The notes: generated from the sequence alone by a model not told the origin. A stretch of DNA of 64,000 nt from Mycolicibacterium chitae (GCF_900637205.1 NZ_LR134355.1:4526001-4590000); one strand, 5' to 3'; positions 24,528 to 33,413 are shown, counted from the stretch's first letter. Numbers and translations: made by a program.

Positions 24528-24872
24528 TCAGTAACCGATCTCGATCATGCCGTCGGTCCTCGCGCGGGTGGCGTACACCGGGATCGTGACGCCCGGATCC
24601 TCGAGGCACACCCCGTCGCTCAGACCGAAGGCCTGCTTCTTGATCGGCGACTGCACCACCGGACGCCCCCCGCGGTCGCCGACGATGCCGCGCGAGAGCA
24701 CCGCCGCACCGGAGAACGGGTCGACGTTGCCGACGGCGTGCAGGCTGCCGTCGGCGAGCCGGAACAGGGCGGCCTGGGTGCCGTCCTCGAGCAGCACCGC
24801 CACGCCGCGGTCGGGGATCAGGTGGTCGTACCGGCAGGCCGCGGTCCAGGTCTGGATGTCGTTGAGCAGCAT
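24528..24872 (-). CDS. nirD: Nitrite reductase small subunit
   Basis: This is a 114-residue NirD. It has a Rieske-like fold (GVAVLLEDGTQAALFRL, VGNVDPFSGAAVLSRGI, SPIKKQAFGLSDGVCLED) but lacks the Cys/His cluster ligands, as usual for NirD. The start ATG at 24872 shares one base with the nirB stop (TGATG). With NirB it forms NADH-dependent assimilatory nitrite reductase in the cytoplasm, reducing nitrite to ammonium. Confidence 0.9.
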   Translation of the reverse strand: MLLNDIQTWTAACRYDHLIPDRGVAVLLEDGTQAALFRLADGSLHAVGNVDPFSGAAVLSRGIVGDRGGRPVVQSPIKKQAFGLSDGVCLEDPGVTIPVYATRARTDGMIEIGY

Positions 24873-27436
24873 CACGATTGTTCCTCTCGGGGCGTGAACA
24901 CAGGCATGCCGATGGGCACCTTGCGGCCGTACCGTTCGGCGAACTGCACGGTGGGGTCCTCGACCTCCGGCGCGTTGACGAAGGACACGAACCGCGACAG
25001 CTTGTCGGGATCGTCCAGCACGCCCTTCCACTCGCAGGCGTAGCCGCTGACGTGGCGCGCCATCGCGGCCTCGAATTCCGCGGCCAGGCCCAGGGAGTCA
25101 CCGCACACCACGTCGCGCAGATGGTCGAGGCCCCCCGCCAGCCCCTCCACCCACGGTGCGGTGCGCTGCAACCGGTCGGCGGTGCGGATGTAGAACATCA
25201 GGAACCGGTCGATGTAGCGGATCAGCGTCTCGGTGTCCAGGTCGCCGGCCAGCAGCTGGGCGTGCTGGGGCGTCATGCCGCCGTTGCCGGCGACGTAGAG
25301 GTTCCAGCCGTTCTCGGTGGCGATCACCCCGACGTCCTTGCCGCGCGCCTCGGCGCATTCCCGGGCGCACCCGGACACGCCCATCTTGATCTTGTGCGGG
25401 GCCCGCAGGCCGCGGTAGCGCAGCTCCAGGTCGATGGCCAGCTGCACCGAATCCTGTTGCCCGTAGCGGCACCAGTCGCTGCCGACGCAGCTCTTGACGG
25501 TGCGCAGCGACTTGCCGTAGGCCTGCCCGGACTCCATGCCGCCGTCGACCAGGCGCCGCCAGATCTGCGGGAGCTGTTCGACGCGGGCGCCGAACAGGTC
25601 GATCCGCTGGCCGCCGGTGATCTTGGTGTAGAGCCCGAAGTCCTTGGCGATCTGACCGATCAGGATCAGCTGGTCGGGAGTGATGTCGCCGCCGGGCACC
25701 CGGGGCACCACCGAATAGCTGCCGTTGCGTTGGATATTGGCCAGGAAGTGGTCGTTGGAGTCCTGCAGGGCGGCCTGCTCGCCGTCGAGGATGTGCTCCG
25801 AACTGGTCGAGGCCAGGATCGAGGCGACCACCGGCTTGCAGATGTCGCAGCCGGCGCCGGTGCCGAAGCGCGAGATCAGCGCGGTGAAGGTGCGGATGCC
25901 GGTGGCGGTGATGATCTCGAACAGTTCGGCGCGCGACTGACTGAAATGCTCGCAGAGCGCCTTGGACTGCTCCACCCCCTCGGCCTCGAGCAGCTGTTTG
26001 AGCAGCGGCACGCAGGACCCGCACGAGGTGCCCGCGCCGGTGCAGGCCTTGAGGCCCGGCACGTCGGTGCAGCCGCCGCCGATCGCGTTCTTCAGGTCAC
26101 ACTTGGTGACGTTGTTGCACGAGCAGATCTGCGCCTCGTCGGGCAGTGCCCCCACCCCGAGAGCCGCTGCGCCCGAACCGGAATCGGCCGGGGCGATCAG
26201 GGCCAGCGGGTCGCCGGGCAGCTGGCTGCCGACCATGGGCCGCAGCACGCCGTACGCCGAGGCGTCGCCCACCAGCACGCCGCCCAGCAGGGTGCCGGCA
26301 TCGTCGGAGAGCACCAGCTTGGCGTAGGTCTGCTTGACCGGGTCGTTGACCACCACCTCGAGGCAGTCCGGGGTGAGCCCCATGGCGTCCCCGAAGCTGG
26401 CGACGTCGACGCCGAGCAGCTTGAGCTTGGTCGACAGATCGGCACCGGGGAACTCCGCGGTCCCGCCGACCAGCCGATCCGCGGCGACCTCGGCGGAAGT
26501 GTAGCCGGGCGCCACCAGGCCGTAGCAGCGGCCCTCGATGGCGGCCACCTCCCCGATCGCGTAGATGTTGGGATCGCTGGTGGCACAGGACAAGTCGGTG
26601 AGCGCGCCGCCACGCTCGGCGATCTGCAGGCCGGCCTCGCGGGCCAGTTCGTCGCGCGGGCGCACGCCGGCGGCAAAGACCACCACGCCCGCGTCGACGA
26701 AGCTCCCGTCGCTGAGCACCACCCGCAGCGCATCGCTGTCGGCCGAGCGCCGCACGGGCCGGTTGCGCTGGGCCGGTTTGATCATCTCGGTGCCGAGGTT
26801 GGTGTGCACGGTGATGCCCAGCGCGCCGATCATCGTGCCCAGCAGCGCGCCGCCGGCCTCGTCGACCTGCTGGGACATCAGCCGCGAGGACCGCTCCACC
26901 ACGTGCGCGTCGAGCCCGAATCCGCGCAGCGCGTTGGCGGCCTCGAGGCCCAGCAGGCCGCCGCCGATCACCACGCCCACCGGCGCGGAACCGGCGCCCA
27001 GCGCCCGGGTCGCGGCGGCGCGGATGGCGTCGAGATCGTCGAGGGTGCGGTAGACGTGGCAGCCCGGCAGATCCCGGCCCGGAATCGGCGGCACGAACGC
27101 GTACGAACCGGTGGCCAGCACCAGCGCGTCGTAGTCGATCCGGGTGCCGGCGGCCGTCGTCACGCACTTGGCCACCGGGTCGATCGCGGCCACCGGGTCG
27201 CCGAGTCGCACGTCGACCAGATCGTCGGCGGCGTAGTCGTTGCCGGGCAGCGCCAGTCGGCCCCGGTCCCAGTGCTCGGTGTAGGCGGTCAGGCCCACCC
27301 GGTCATACGCCGCGTCGGCCTCCTCGCCGCACACGGTGACCCGCCACCGGCCCTCGGTGTCGCGCGCCCGCAACGCCTCGACGAAACGGTGCCCGACCAT
27401 GCCGTGACCCACCACGACGCACTTCTGTGACTGCAT
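24872..27436 (-). CDS. nirB: Nitrite reductase large subunit
   Basis: This is an 854-residue NirB of normal length. The FAD/NADH domain starts CVVVGHGMVGHRFVEAL. The NAD-site is VGVVIGGGLLGLEAANAL. BFD-like [2Fe-2S] ligands are in QICSCNNVTKCDLK and CTGAGTSCGSC. The siroheme/[4Fe-4S] domain has CVGSDWC and SGCARECAEA. It reduces nitrite to ammonium with NADH. It is divergent from the small heat-shock gene across a 202-base gap. Siroheme genes sit downstream (HemD-wHTH, CbiX), so supply and use are clustered. Confidence 0.95.
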   Translation of the reverse strand: MQSQKCVVVGHGMVGHRFVEALRARDTEGRWRVTVCGEEADAAYDRVGLTAYTEHWDRGRLALPGNDYAADDLVDVRLGDPVAAIDPVAKCVTTAAGTRIDYDALVLATGSYAFVPPIPGRDLPGCHVYRTLDDLDAIRAAATRALGAGSAPVGVVIGGGLLGLEAANALRGFGLDAHVVERSSRLMSQQVDEAGGALLGTMIGALGITVHTNLGTEMIKPAQRNRPVRRSADSDALRVVLSDGSFVDAGVVVFAAGVRPRDELAREAGLQIAERGGALTDLSCATSDPNIYAIGEVAAIEGRCYGLVAPGYTSAEVAADRLVGGTAEFPGADLSTKLKLLGVDVASFGDAMGLTPDCLEVVVNDPVKQTYAKLVLSDDAGTLLGGVLVGDASAYGVLRPMVGSQLPGDPLALIAPADSGSGAAALGVGALPDEAQICSCNNVTKCDLKNAIGGGCTDVPGLKACTGAGTSCGSCVPLLKQLLEAEGVEQSKALCEHFSQSRAELFEIITATGIRTFTALISRFGTGAGCDICKPVVASILASTSSEHILDGEQAALQDSNDHFLANIQRNGSYSVVPRVPGGDITPDQLILIGQIAKDFGLYTKITGGQRIDLFGARVEQLPQIWRRLVDGGMESGQAYGKSLRTVKSCVGSDWCRYGQQDSVQLAIDLELRYRGLRAPHKIKMGVSGCARECAEARGKDVGVIATENGWNLYVAGNGGMTPQHAQLLAGDLDTETLIRYIDRFLMFYIRTADRLQRTAPWVEGLAGGLDHLRDVVCGDSLGLAAEFEAAMARHVSGYACEWKGVLDDPDKLSRFVSFVNAPEVEDPTVQFAERYGRKVPIGMPVFTPREEQS

Positions 27437-27564
27437 GGCACCGACGCTAGGAAGCGCGTATTGCCGCGATGTCGTCTCGATGTGAACCGGCCATCACGGT
27501 GTCCTCACAACCGCGCGGCAGCGCTGTGAGCCCCGTTCGCTGCCGGCGAACGGCCGATGCGGAA

Positions 27565-27585
27565 CATGAGCGTGGTCGACTCAAG
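27565..27585 (+). promoter_or_regulatory. HAIR-like HspR operator upstream of hsp20
   Basis: CATGAGC-N7-ACTCAAG (27565-27571, 27579-27585) matches the HspR HAIR consensus CTTGAGT-N7-ACTCAAG perfectly in the right arm and at five of seven positions in the left arm. It lies 53 bases before the hsp20 start and next to a TTATAC -10-like element. In M. tuberculosis, acr2 (Rv0251c) is under HspR control, supporting the call. Confidence 0.6.
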
Positions 27586-27638
27586 TTATACCGGGTACAG
27601 ACCGGCGCCGTGCCGGTCGCGAGACTGAGGAGCAGAAC

Positions 27639-28112
27639 ATGAGCAGCCAGAATGTGACGCTGTGGGGTCGCCCGGCCTGGAGCGTCGACCGTTTCGTCCG
27701 TGACTTCTTCGGCCCCGCCTCGGCCGACGAATGGTTCAAGCCGCTGACGCAGGCGAGCGCGGGCTTCTACCCGGCCGCCGAGGTGGTCAAGGACGGCGCC
27801 GACGCGGTGGTGCGCCTGGAACTACCCGGGGTCGACGTCGCCAAGGACGTCACCGTGGAGGTCGAGGACGGCCGCCTGACGATCCACGGCGAGCGCCGCG
27901 ATGAGCACACCAGCGCCGACGACGACGGCACCCGCACGCTGCGCGAGGTGCGTTACGGCACGTTCCGCAGGTCGTTCGCGCTGCCCGAGCACATCACCGG
28001 CGATGCCATCACCGCGTCGTACGACGCCGGGGTGCTGACGGTGCGGGTGGCCGGGGCGCACGACAAGCCGGCGGTACCCGGCGCGCAGCGCATCGCGATC
28101 GAAAGCGCCTAG
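27639..28112 (+). CDS. hsp: Hsp20/alpha-crystallin small heat-shock protein (Acr2-like)
   Basis: This is a 157-residue small heat-shock protein. The alpha-crystallin domain runs from about 45 to 140 (VVRLELPGVDVAKDVTVEVE, LTIHGERRDE, YGTFRRSFALP, ITASYDAGVLTVRV). The C-terminal I-x-I motif is seen in QRIAIES. It acts as an ATP-independent holdase chaperone in the cytoplasm. It corresponds by position to Rv0251c (Acr2), and the HAIR-like site fits heat induction. ATG follows GAGGAG. Confidence 0.9.
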   Translation: MSSQNVTLWGRPAWSVDRFVRDFFGPASADEWFKPLTQASAGFYPAAEVVKDGADAVVRLELPGVDVAKDVTVEVEDGRLTIHGERRDEHTSADDDGTRTLREVRYGTFRRSFALPEHITGDAITASYDAGVLTVRVAGAHDKPAVPGAQRIAIESA

Positions 28113-28163
28113 CCCCAGCGGGGGCCTGGCCCGACCAGAGAGCCTGAGCCCCACCAGATTGTC

Positions 28164-28200
28164 GTCAGGGTCGTGATCCGAAATGGGTCACGACCCTGAC
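28164..28200. terminator. Bidirectional hairpin terminator between hsp20 and ICL-like gene
   Basis: GTCAGGGTCGTGA (28164-28176) and TCACGACCCTGAC (28188-28200) form a perfect 13-base stem with an 11-base loop, followed by GGCATTTT. It sits between the convergent hsp20 and PEP-mutase-like genes. Confidence 0.75.
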
Positions 28201-28214
28201 GGCATTTTCGGCGC

Positions 28215-28248
28215 GCTCAGGTACGGGCGCTCAGGTACGGGCGCTCAG
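28215..28248. repeat. 14-base tandem repeat at gene end
   Basis: GCTCAGGTACGGGC occurs twice in tandem (28215-28228, 28229-28242), and GCTCAG starts a third copy (28243-28248) that contains the stop codon of the minus-strand gene. It probably arose by slippage. Confidence 0.7.
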
Positions 28249-29003
28249 CTCCAGCGGCCCAGGATCTCGTTGGCCCGGGCGGTCAGCGCGCCCTGGAAGA
28301 ACGGGCCGAAGCTGATCCGCCCGACGCCCAGCGGCCCGAACGACGCTGGGTCGTCCTGGTCGGGCAGCGCGATCGCGTTGATCGGCAACGGCAATTCCGA
28401 CGCCAGGCGCTCGAGCGTGTCAGGGTCGTGACGCCCCACCGGGTACAGGCAGTCCGCACCGGCGGCCGCGGCCTCCTTGAGCCGGGCGATCGCGCGGTCC
28501 ACGCGGTCGCTCTCGTCGCCGTCCTTGCGGACGAACAGGTCGGTGCGCGCGTTGATCACCACGTGCACGCCGGCGTCATCGGCGGCCTGACGCAGCGCGC
28601 GGACCAACGCGGCGTGCTCCTCGACCGACCGCAGCCGCTTGCCCTCGCTGTGCACCGAGTCCTCGATGTTGAGGCCCACCGCGCCGACACGCAGGAGCCC
28701 GCCGATCAGATCCTCGGCGGTCAACCCGTACCCGGACTCGATGTCGACCGAAATCGGGACATCGACCTTGGCGGTGATCTGGGCGACCCGGGTCAACAGG
28801 TCCTCGAAGGTCATCCCCTCCCCGTCGGGCTTGCCCACCGAATCGGCCACGGGGTGGCTACCCACGGTCAAGGCCACGAATCCGGCGTCGACCGCGAGCG
28901 CGGCCGACCAGGCATCCCAGACCGTCGGCAGCACCACCGGATCGCCGGGCTTGTGCAGACCCAGCAAAGTATCGGCGCGCTGCGCCAGGACTTGGTCACT
29001 CAT
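28245..29003 (-). CDS. Isocitrate lyase/PEP mutase-family protein
   Basis: This 252-residue protein has the ICL/PEPM barrel. Landmarks are PTVWDAWSAALAVDAGF, SVDIESGYG (metal-binding D and E), VGLNIEDSVH and VVINARTDLFV. The substrate-loop Cys of true isocitrate lyases is not seen, so it is a carboxyphosphonoenolpyruvate mutase / oxaloacetate-hydrolase-like member. The ATG at 29003 lies in a 117-base divergent gap with the Rv0250c-like gene. Reaction cannot be assigned. Confidence 0.8.
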   Translation of the reverse strand: MSDQVLAQRADTLLGLHKPGDPVVLPTVWDAWSAALAVDAGFVALTVGSHPVADSVGKPDGEGMTFEDLLTRVAQITAKVDVPISVDIESGYGLTAEDLIGGLLRVGAVGLNIEDSVHSEGKRLRSVEEHAALVRALRQAADDAGVHVVINARTDLFVRKDGDESDRVDRAIARLKEAAAAGADCLYPVGRHDPDTLERLASELPLPINAIALPDQDDPASFGPLGVGRISFGPFFQGALTARANEILGRWS

Positions 29004-29120
29004 TTGTGCTCCTTACTATTCGTGGCCCAGGACGTGATGTGGGTCACGCCCCGATCATGATGTGGCTAGCATCGAGTGCCGTAATGTGATTCATGACACC
29101 CTTCAGCCCAAGGAGGTCGC

Positions 29121-29420
29121 ATGTCCACCACGACCGAACTCGCCGAATTGCAAGAACTCATCTTCAACCTGCGCCGCTGCGTGACATCGCTGCGATCGCG
29201 CTTCGGCGAGAGCCCGGCGATGCGCCGGATCGCGCTCGACGCCGAACGGATCTTCGACGACGTCGAATTGCTCAACTCCGACGCCAACGACCTCGACCTG
29301 TCGCGCTGCGCCCAGCAACACACCGGAGAGAAGATCCCGGTTCCGGACACGCAGTACGACTCCAACTTCTGGCGGGATGTCGATGACGAAGGGGTCGGTG
29401 GTCATAGCCGCCAACGGTGA
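29121..29420 (+). CDS. Conserved hypothetical protein, Rv0250c-like
   Basis: This is a 99-residue soluble protein, helical with heptad-like leucines (TTELAELQELIFNLRRCVTSL) and an acidic centre (DAERIFDDVELLNSDANDLDL). It matches Rv0250c, conserved upstream of sdh1 in mycobacteria, function unknown. A strong AAGGAGG site precedes ATG 29121. It may be co-transcribed with sdhC, although a hairpin lies in the 127-base gap. A role in Sdh1 assembly is possible (inference). Confidence 0.75.
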   Translation: MSTTTELAELQELIFNLRRCVTSLRSRFGESPAMRRIALDAERIFDDVELLNSDANDLDLSRCAQQHTGEKIPVPDTQYDSNFWRDVDDEGVGGHSRQR

Positions 29421-29461
29421 GCCTAACCGCGGCTGACCACCCCCCGCAGCACCAGCAGTAC

Positions 29462-29490
29462 CGAGGGGTGCGCACACCACGCACCCCTCG
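29462..29490 (+). terminator. Hairpin between Rv0250c-like gene and sdhC
   Basis: CGAGGGGTGCG (29462-29472) and CGCACCCCTCG (29480-29490) form a perfect 11-base stem with a 7-base loop. No T tract follows (CCGCCCTCG), so it may be an attenuator, a processing site or a Rho-type pause rather than a simple terminator. Confidence 0.55.
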
Positions 29491-29547
29491 CCGCCCTCGC
29501 CCCTCCCAGCCCAGCGACGCCCGCCGTCGAAGAAGGGAACCGTTGAC

Positions 29548-30363
29548 ATGAGCGCGCCCACCGCCGACCGGTCGAAGACCGGCGTCTTCTCGGCAACCCG
29601 AGCCAAGATCCCGCAGCGCACGCTGCGCACGGATTTCTGGCTCAAGGCGCCGATCCTGACGAACCTCGGGTTGGCGGCGTTCGTCATCTACGCCACGGTC
29701 CGTGCGTTCATGCAGCAGGACTACTTCGTCGCGCAGTACAACTACCTGACCCCTTTCTACTCGCCGTGCCTCAGCGTCGGCTGTATCCCGGAGGCCAGTC
29801 ACTTCGGCCAGTTCCTGCCCGACGTGTGGTGGCTGCCGTACGCCGCGATCTCGCTGCCGTTCCTGCTGCTGTTCCGGATCACCTGCTACTACTACCGCCG
29901 GGCCTATTACCGCTCGGTGTGGCAGTCCCCGACGGCCTGCGCCGTCGCCGAACCGCACGCCAAGTACACCGGCGAAACCCGGCTGCCGCTGATCATCCAG
30001 AACTCGCACCGCTACTTCTTCTATGCGGCCGTGTTGATCTCGCTGGTCAACACCTACGACGCGATTCTCGCCTTCAGCACGCCGACCGGCTTCCGGATCG
30101 GCCTGGGCAACATCATCCTGGTCGTGAACATCACCCTGCTGTGGGTCTACACCCTGTCGTGCCACTCCTGCCGGCACGTCACCGGCGGGCGGCTCAAGCA
30201 CTTCTCGAAACACCCTGTGCGGTACTGGGTCTGGACCCAAGTGTCGAAGATCAACACCCGCCACATGGAATTCGCCTGGATCACCCTGGGCACGCTCATG
30301 CTCACCGACTTCTACATCATGATGGTGGCGCGCGGCATGCCCGACCTGACCATCATCGGCTGA
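29548..30363 (+). CDS. sdhC: Succinate dehydrogenase 1 membrane subunit (Rv0249c homologue)
   Basis: This is a 271-residue membrane anchor with about five segments. It contains SPCLSVGC and, later, LSCHSCRHVTGG, plus several conserved His. In M. smegmatis Sdh1 the membrane domain holds a Rieske-type [2Fe-2S] cluster instead of heme; these Cys/His residues are the likely ligands (established for the family as I recall). It is followed by sdhA after 35 bases. The complex oxidises succinate and reduces menaquinone. Confidence 0.85.
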   Translation: MSAPTADRSKTGVFSATRAKIPQRTLRTDFWLKAPILTNLGLAAFVIYATVRAFMQQDYFVAQYNYLTPFYSPCLSVGCIPEASHFGQFLPDVWWLPYAAISLPFLLLFRITCYYYRRAYYRSVWQSPTACAVAEPHAKYTGETRLPLIIQNSHRYFFYAAVLISLVNTYDAILAFSTPTGFRIGLGNIILVVNITLLWVYTLSCHSCRHVTGGRLKHFSKHPVRYWVWTQVSKINTRHMEFAWITLGTLMLTDFYIMMVARGMPDLTIIG

Positions 30364-30398
30364 CAACTACATCGACGCGAAAAGGCAAGTGAGGTTTC

Positions 30399-32318
30399 AT
30401 GGTTGAGCTCGAACGGCACCAATACGACGTCGTCGTGATCGGTGCCGGCGGTGCGGGTCTGCGTGCGGTCATCGAAGCACGCGAACGCGGCCTGCGCGTG
30501 GCCGTCGTGACCAAGTCGCTGTTCGGTAAGGCCCACACCGTGATGGCCGAGGGCGGCTGCGCCGCGGCCATGCGCAACGTCAACACCAAGGACTCCTGGC
30601 AGGTGCACTTCGGTGACACCATGCGCGGCGGCAAGTTCCTGAACAACTGGCGGATGGCCGAGTTGCACGCCCAGGAGTCCCCGGACCGGGTGTGGGAACT
30701 CGAGACCTACGGCGCGCTGTTCGACCGCACCAAGGACGGCCGGATCAGCCAGCGCAACTTCGGCGGCCACACCTACCCGAGGCTCGCGCACGTCGGTGAC
30801 CGCACCGGCCTCGAGATCATCCGCACGCTGCAGCAGAAGATCGTCTCGCTGCAGCAGGAGGACAAGGCCGAACTCGGCGACTACGAGGCCCGGATCAAGG
30901 TCTTCCACGAGTGTTCGGTCACCGAGCTGATCCTCGACAACGGCGCAGTGGCCGGGGCGTTCGGCTACTGGCGCGAGACCGGCAACTTCGTGCTGTTCGA
31001 GGCGCCCGCGGTGGTGCTGGCCACCGGCGGCATCGGCAAGTCGTTCAAGGTGTCGTCGAACTCGTGGGAGTACACCGGCGACGGCCACGCGCTGGCGCTG
31101 CGCGCGGGCTCCGCGCTGATCAACATGGAGTTCATCCAGTTCCACCCGACCGGGATGGTCTGGCCGCTGTCGGTCAAGGGCATCCTGGTGACCGAGGGGG
31201 TCCGCGGTGACGGCGGGGTGCTGAAGAACTCCGAGGGCAAGCGGTTCATGTTCGACTACATCCCCTCGGTGTTCAAGGGGCAGTACGCCGAGACCGAGGA
31301 AGAGGCCGATCAGTGGCTCAAGGACAACGACTCCGCGCGCCGCACGCCTGACCTGCTGCCCCGCGACGAGGTGGCCCGCGCCATCAACTCCGAGGTCAAG
31401 GCCGGCCGCGGCTCGCCGCACGGCGGCGTTTACCTCGACATCGCCTCGCGGATGCCCACCGAGGAGATCAAGCGGCGGCTGCCGTCGATGTACCACCAGT
31501 TCATGGAGCTCGCCGAGGTCGACATCACCAAGGACGAGATGGAGGTCGGGCCCACCTGCCACTACGTGATGGGCGGCATCGAGGTCGACCCGGACAGCGG
31601 CGGCGCGAGCACCCCGGGGCTGTTCGCCGCCGGCGAGTGCTCCGGGGGCATGCACGGCTCGAACCGGCTCGGCGGCAACTCGCTGTCGGACCTGCTGGTG
31701 TTCGGGCGCCGCGCCGGGCTGGGCGCGGCCGACTACGTCCGGGCGCTCAAGGACCGGCCGAAGGTCACCGACCAGGCGATCGACGCCGCCACCGAACTGG
31801 CGCTGGCCCCGTTCGAGAAGCGCCCGAACCCGGAGAACCCCTACACGCTGCACGCCGAGTTGCAGCAGTCGATGAACGACCTCGTCGGGATCATCCGCAA
31901 GGAGGACGAGATCCAGGAGGCGCTGGCCAAGCTCCAGGAGCTCAAGAAGCGCTACGAGAACGTCATGGTCGAGGGCGGCCGGGTGTTCAACCCCGGCTGG
32001 CACCTGGCGATCGACCTGCGCAACATGCTGCTGGTCAGCGAATGCGTCGCCAAGGCCGCGCTGCAGCGCACCGAGAGCCGCGGCGGCCACACCCGCGACG
32101 ACCACCCGGAGATGGACGCCAACTGGCGCAACACGCTGCTGGTGTGCCGGGCCCGGCCGGCCTCGGACGCCGCGACGACGGTGGTCCCCGAGGTCGAGGT
32201 GACGGCCGAGGAGCAGGAGCCGATGCGTCCGGACCTGCTGAATTTGTTCGAGTTGTCCGAGCTCGAGAAGTACTACACCGACGCCGAGCTGGCCGACCAT
32301 TCGGAACGGAGAAGCTGA
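30399..32318 (+). CDS. sdhA: Succinate dehydrogenase 1 flavoprotein subunit
   Basis: This is a 639-residue SdhA. The FAD motif is VVIGAGGAGLRAVIEA, the flavinylation His region is KAHTVMAEGGCAAAM, and catalytic parts are FIQFHPTGM and HYVMGGIEVD. The Ser/Arg region is GSNRLGGNSLSDLLVFGRRAG. The C-terminus has an acidic extension. It is followed by sdhB with one spacer base. It corresponds to Rv0248c. Confidence 0.95.
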   Translation: MVELERHQYDVVVIGAGGAGLRAVIEARERGLRVAVVTKSLFGKAHTVMAEGGCAAAMRNVNTKDSWQVHFGDTMRGGKFLNNWRMAELHAQESPDRVWELETYGALFDRTKDGRISQRNFGGHTYPRLAHVGDRTGLEIIRTLQQKIVSLQQEDKAELGDYEARIKVFHECSVTELILDNGAVAGAFGYWRETGNFVLFEAPAVVLATGGIGKSFKVSSNSWEYTGDGHALALRAGSALINMEFIQFHPTGMVWPLSVKGILVTEGVRGDGGVLKNSEGKRFMFDYIPSVFKGQYAETEEEADQWLKDNDSARRTPDLLPRDEVARAINSEVKAGRGSPHGGVYLDIASRMPTEEIKRRLPSMYHQFMELAEVDITKDEMEVGPTCHYVMGGIEVDPDSGGASTPGLFAAGECSGGMHGSNRLGGNSLSDLLVFGRRAGLGAADYVRALKDRPKVTDQAIDAATELALAPFEKRPNPENPYTLHAELQQSMNDLVGIIRKEDEIQEALAKLQELKKRYENVMVEGGRVFNPGWHLAIDLRNMLLVSECVAKAALQRTESRGGHTRDDHPEMDANWRNTLLVCRARPASDAATTVVPEVEVTAEEQEPMRPDLLNLFELSELEKYYTDAELADHSERRS

Positions 32319-32319
32319 G

Positions 32320-33072
32320 ATGGCTACGTACAACGCGAGCTTGCGGGTCTGGCGCGGGGACGACACCGGCGGCGGCCTGCAGGACTACACCGTCGAGGTC
32401 AACGACGGCGAGGTGGTGCTCGACATCATCCACCGGCTGCAGGCCACCCAGACGCCGGACCTGGCGGTGCGCTGGAACTGCAAGGCCGGCAAGTGCGGAT
32501 CGTGTTCGGCCGAGATCAACGGCAAGCCCCGGCTGCTGTGCATGACCCGGATGTCGACCTTCGAACCCGACGAGACCGTCACCGTCACGCCGATTCGCAC
32601 CTTCCCGATCATGCGCGACCTGGTGACCGATGTGTCGTTCAACTACCAGAAGGCGCGCGAGATCCCGTCGTTCACGCCGCCGAAGGATCTGCAGCCCGGC
32701 GACTACCGGATGCAGCAGGAGGACATCCAGCGCAGCCAGGAGTTCCGCAAGTGCATCGAGTGCTTCCTGTGCCAGAACGTCTGTCACGTCATCCGCGACC
32801 ATGAGGAGAACAAGGAGGCCTTCGCCGGCCCGCGGTTCTTCATTCGCCTGGCCGAGCTCGACATGCACCCGCTGGACACCGCCGACCGGCAGCTGCTGGC
32901 CCAGGAGGACGCCGGCCTGGGCTACTGCAACATCACCAAGTGCTGCACCGAGGTCTGCCCCGAGCACATCAAGATCACCGACAACGCGATCATCCCGATG
33001 AAGGAACGCGTGGCCGACCGCAAGTACGACCCGATCGTCTGGCTCGGCAACAAATTGTTCCGACGCACCTAG
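32320..33072 (+). CDS. sdhB: Succinate dehydrogenase 1 iron-sulfur subunit
   Basis: This is a 250-residue SdhB. [2Fe-2S] ligands are in CKAGKCGSCSAEING and the following LLC, [4Fe-4S] in CIECFLCQNVCH, and [3Fe-4S] in CNITKCCTEVCP. It carries electrons from SdhA FAD to the membrane subunit. It is the last gene of the sdh1 operon, with a strong terminator 40 bases downstream. It corresponds to Rv0247c. Confidence 0.95.
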   Translation: MATYNASLRVWRGDDTGGGLQDYTVEVNDGEVVLDIIHRLQATQTPDLAVRWNCKAGKCGSCSAEINGKPRLLCMTRMSTFEPDETVTVTPIRTFPIMRDLVTDVSFNYQKAREIPSFTPPKDLQPGDYRMQQEDIQRSQEFRKCIECFLCQNVCHVIRDHEENKEAFAGPRFFIRLAELDMHPLDTADRQLLAQEDAGLGYCNITKCCTEVCPEHIKITDNAIIPMKERVADRKYDPIVWLGNKLFRRT

Positions 33073-33111
33073 TCTTTTCCCCTGGTCCGGCGCCCGCATG
33101 GGATCCGGATG

Positions 33112-33176
33112 GTCGAGCCTGTCGTTGTCCCCACCGCGCTGCGGCGCGGGCGGCAACGACGGGCTCGACGCTTTTT
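33112..33176 (+). terminator. Intrinsic terminator after sdhB
   Basis: GTCGAGCCTGTCGTTG (33112-33127) pairs with CAACGACGGGCTCGAC (33154-33169), 16 positions with one G-T pair. GCTTTTT follows at 33170-33176. It is one of the clearest intrinsic terminators in the window. Confidence 0.85.
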
Positions 33177-33248
33177 GGCGGGCTGGCGTTATCAGGGATC
33201 CCGCGTACCCTCGGGGAAAGCGGCCAATCACCTGCGAAAGGCATCGCC

Positions 33249-33410
33249 ATGGTCATGCGAGAGACACTCAGCGTCAACGATATTCGCACCGCGATTCGCG
33301 AACTGTCGATCCGCGCGCAACTCGCCCGCAAGGAGGGCCGGTTCGACGACGCCGACGAACTCGAACAGCGCGTCAACACCTACCGCGAGCAACTCGCGGC
33401 GCGCCCCTGA
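33249..33410 (+). CDS. 53-aa UVR-motif-like small protein
   Basis: The ATG at 33249 follows GAAAGG at good spacing. The 53 residues are helical and charged; GRFDDADELEQRVNTYREQL resembles the UVR coiled motif of UvrB/UvrC-type proteins. The gene stands between the sdh terminator and the convergent flavin reductase, with 3 bases between stops. No role is assigned. Confidence 0.5.
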   Translation: MVMRETLSVNDIRTAIRELSIRAQLARKEGRFDDADELEQRVNTYREQLAARP

Positions 33411-33413
33411 GAC

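Noticed and set aside
24878..27430. 850-residue plus-strand frame opposite nirB
   Set aside because: NirB on the minus strand has all cofactor motifs; the antisense translation has none.
28419..28431. Second copy of the terminator arm read as a new regulatory site
   Set aside because: It lies in codons of a conserved segment of the PEP-mutase-like protein and has no partner arm nearby; kept only as an oddity.
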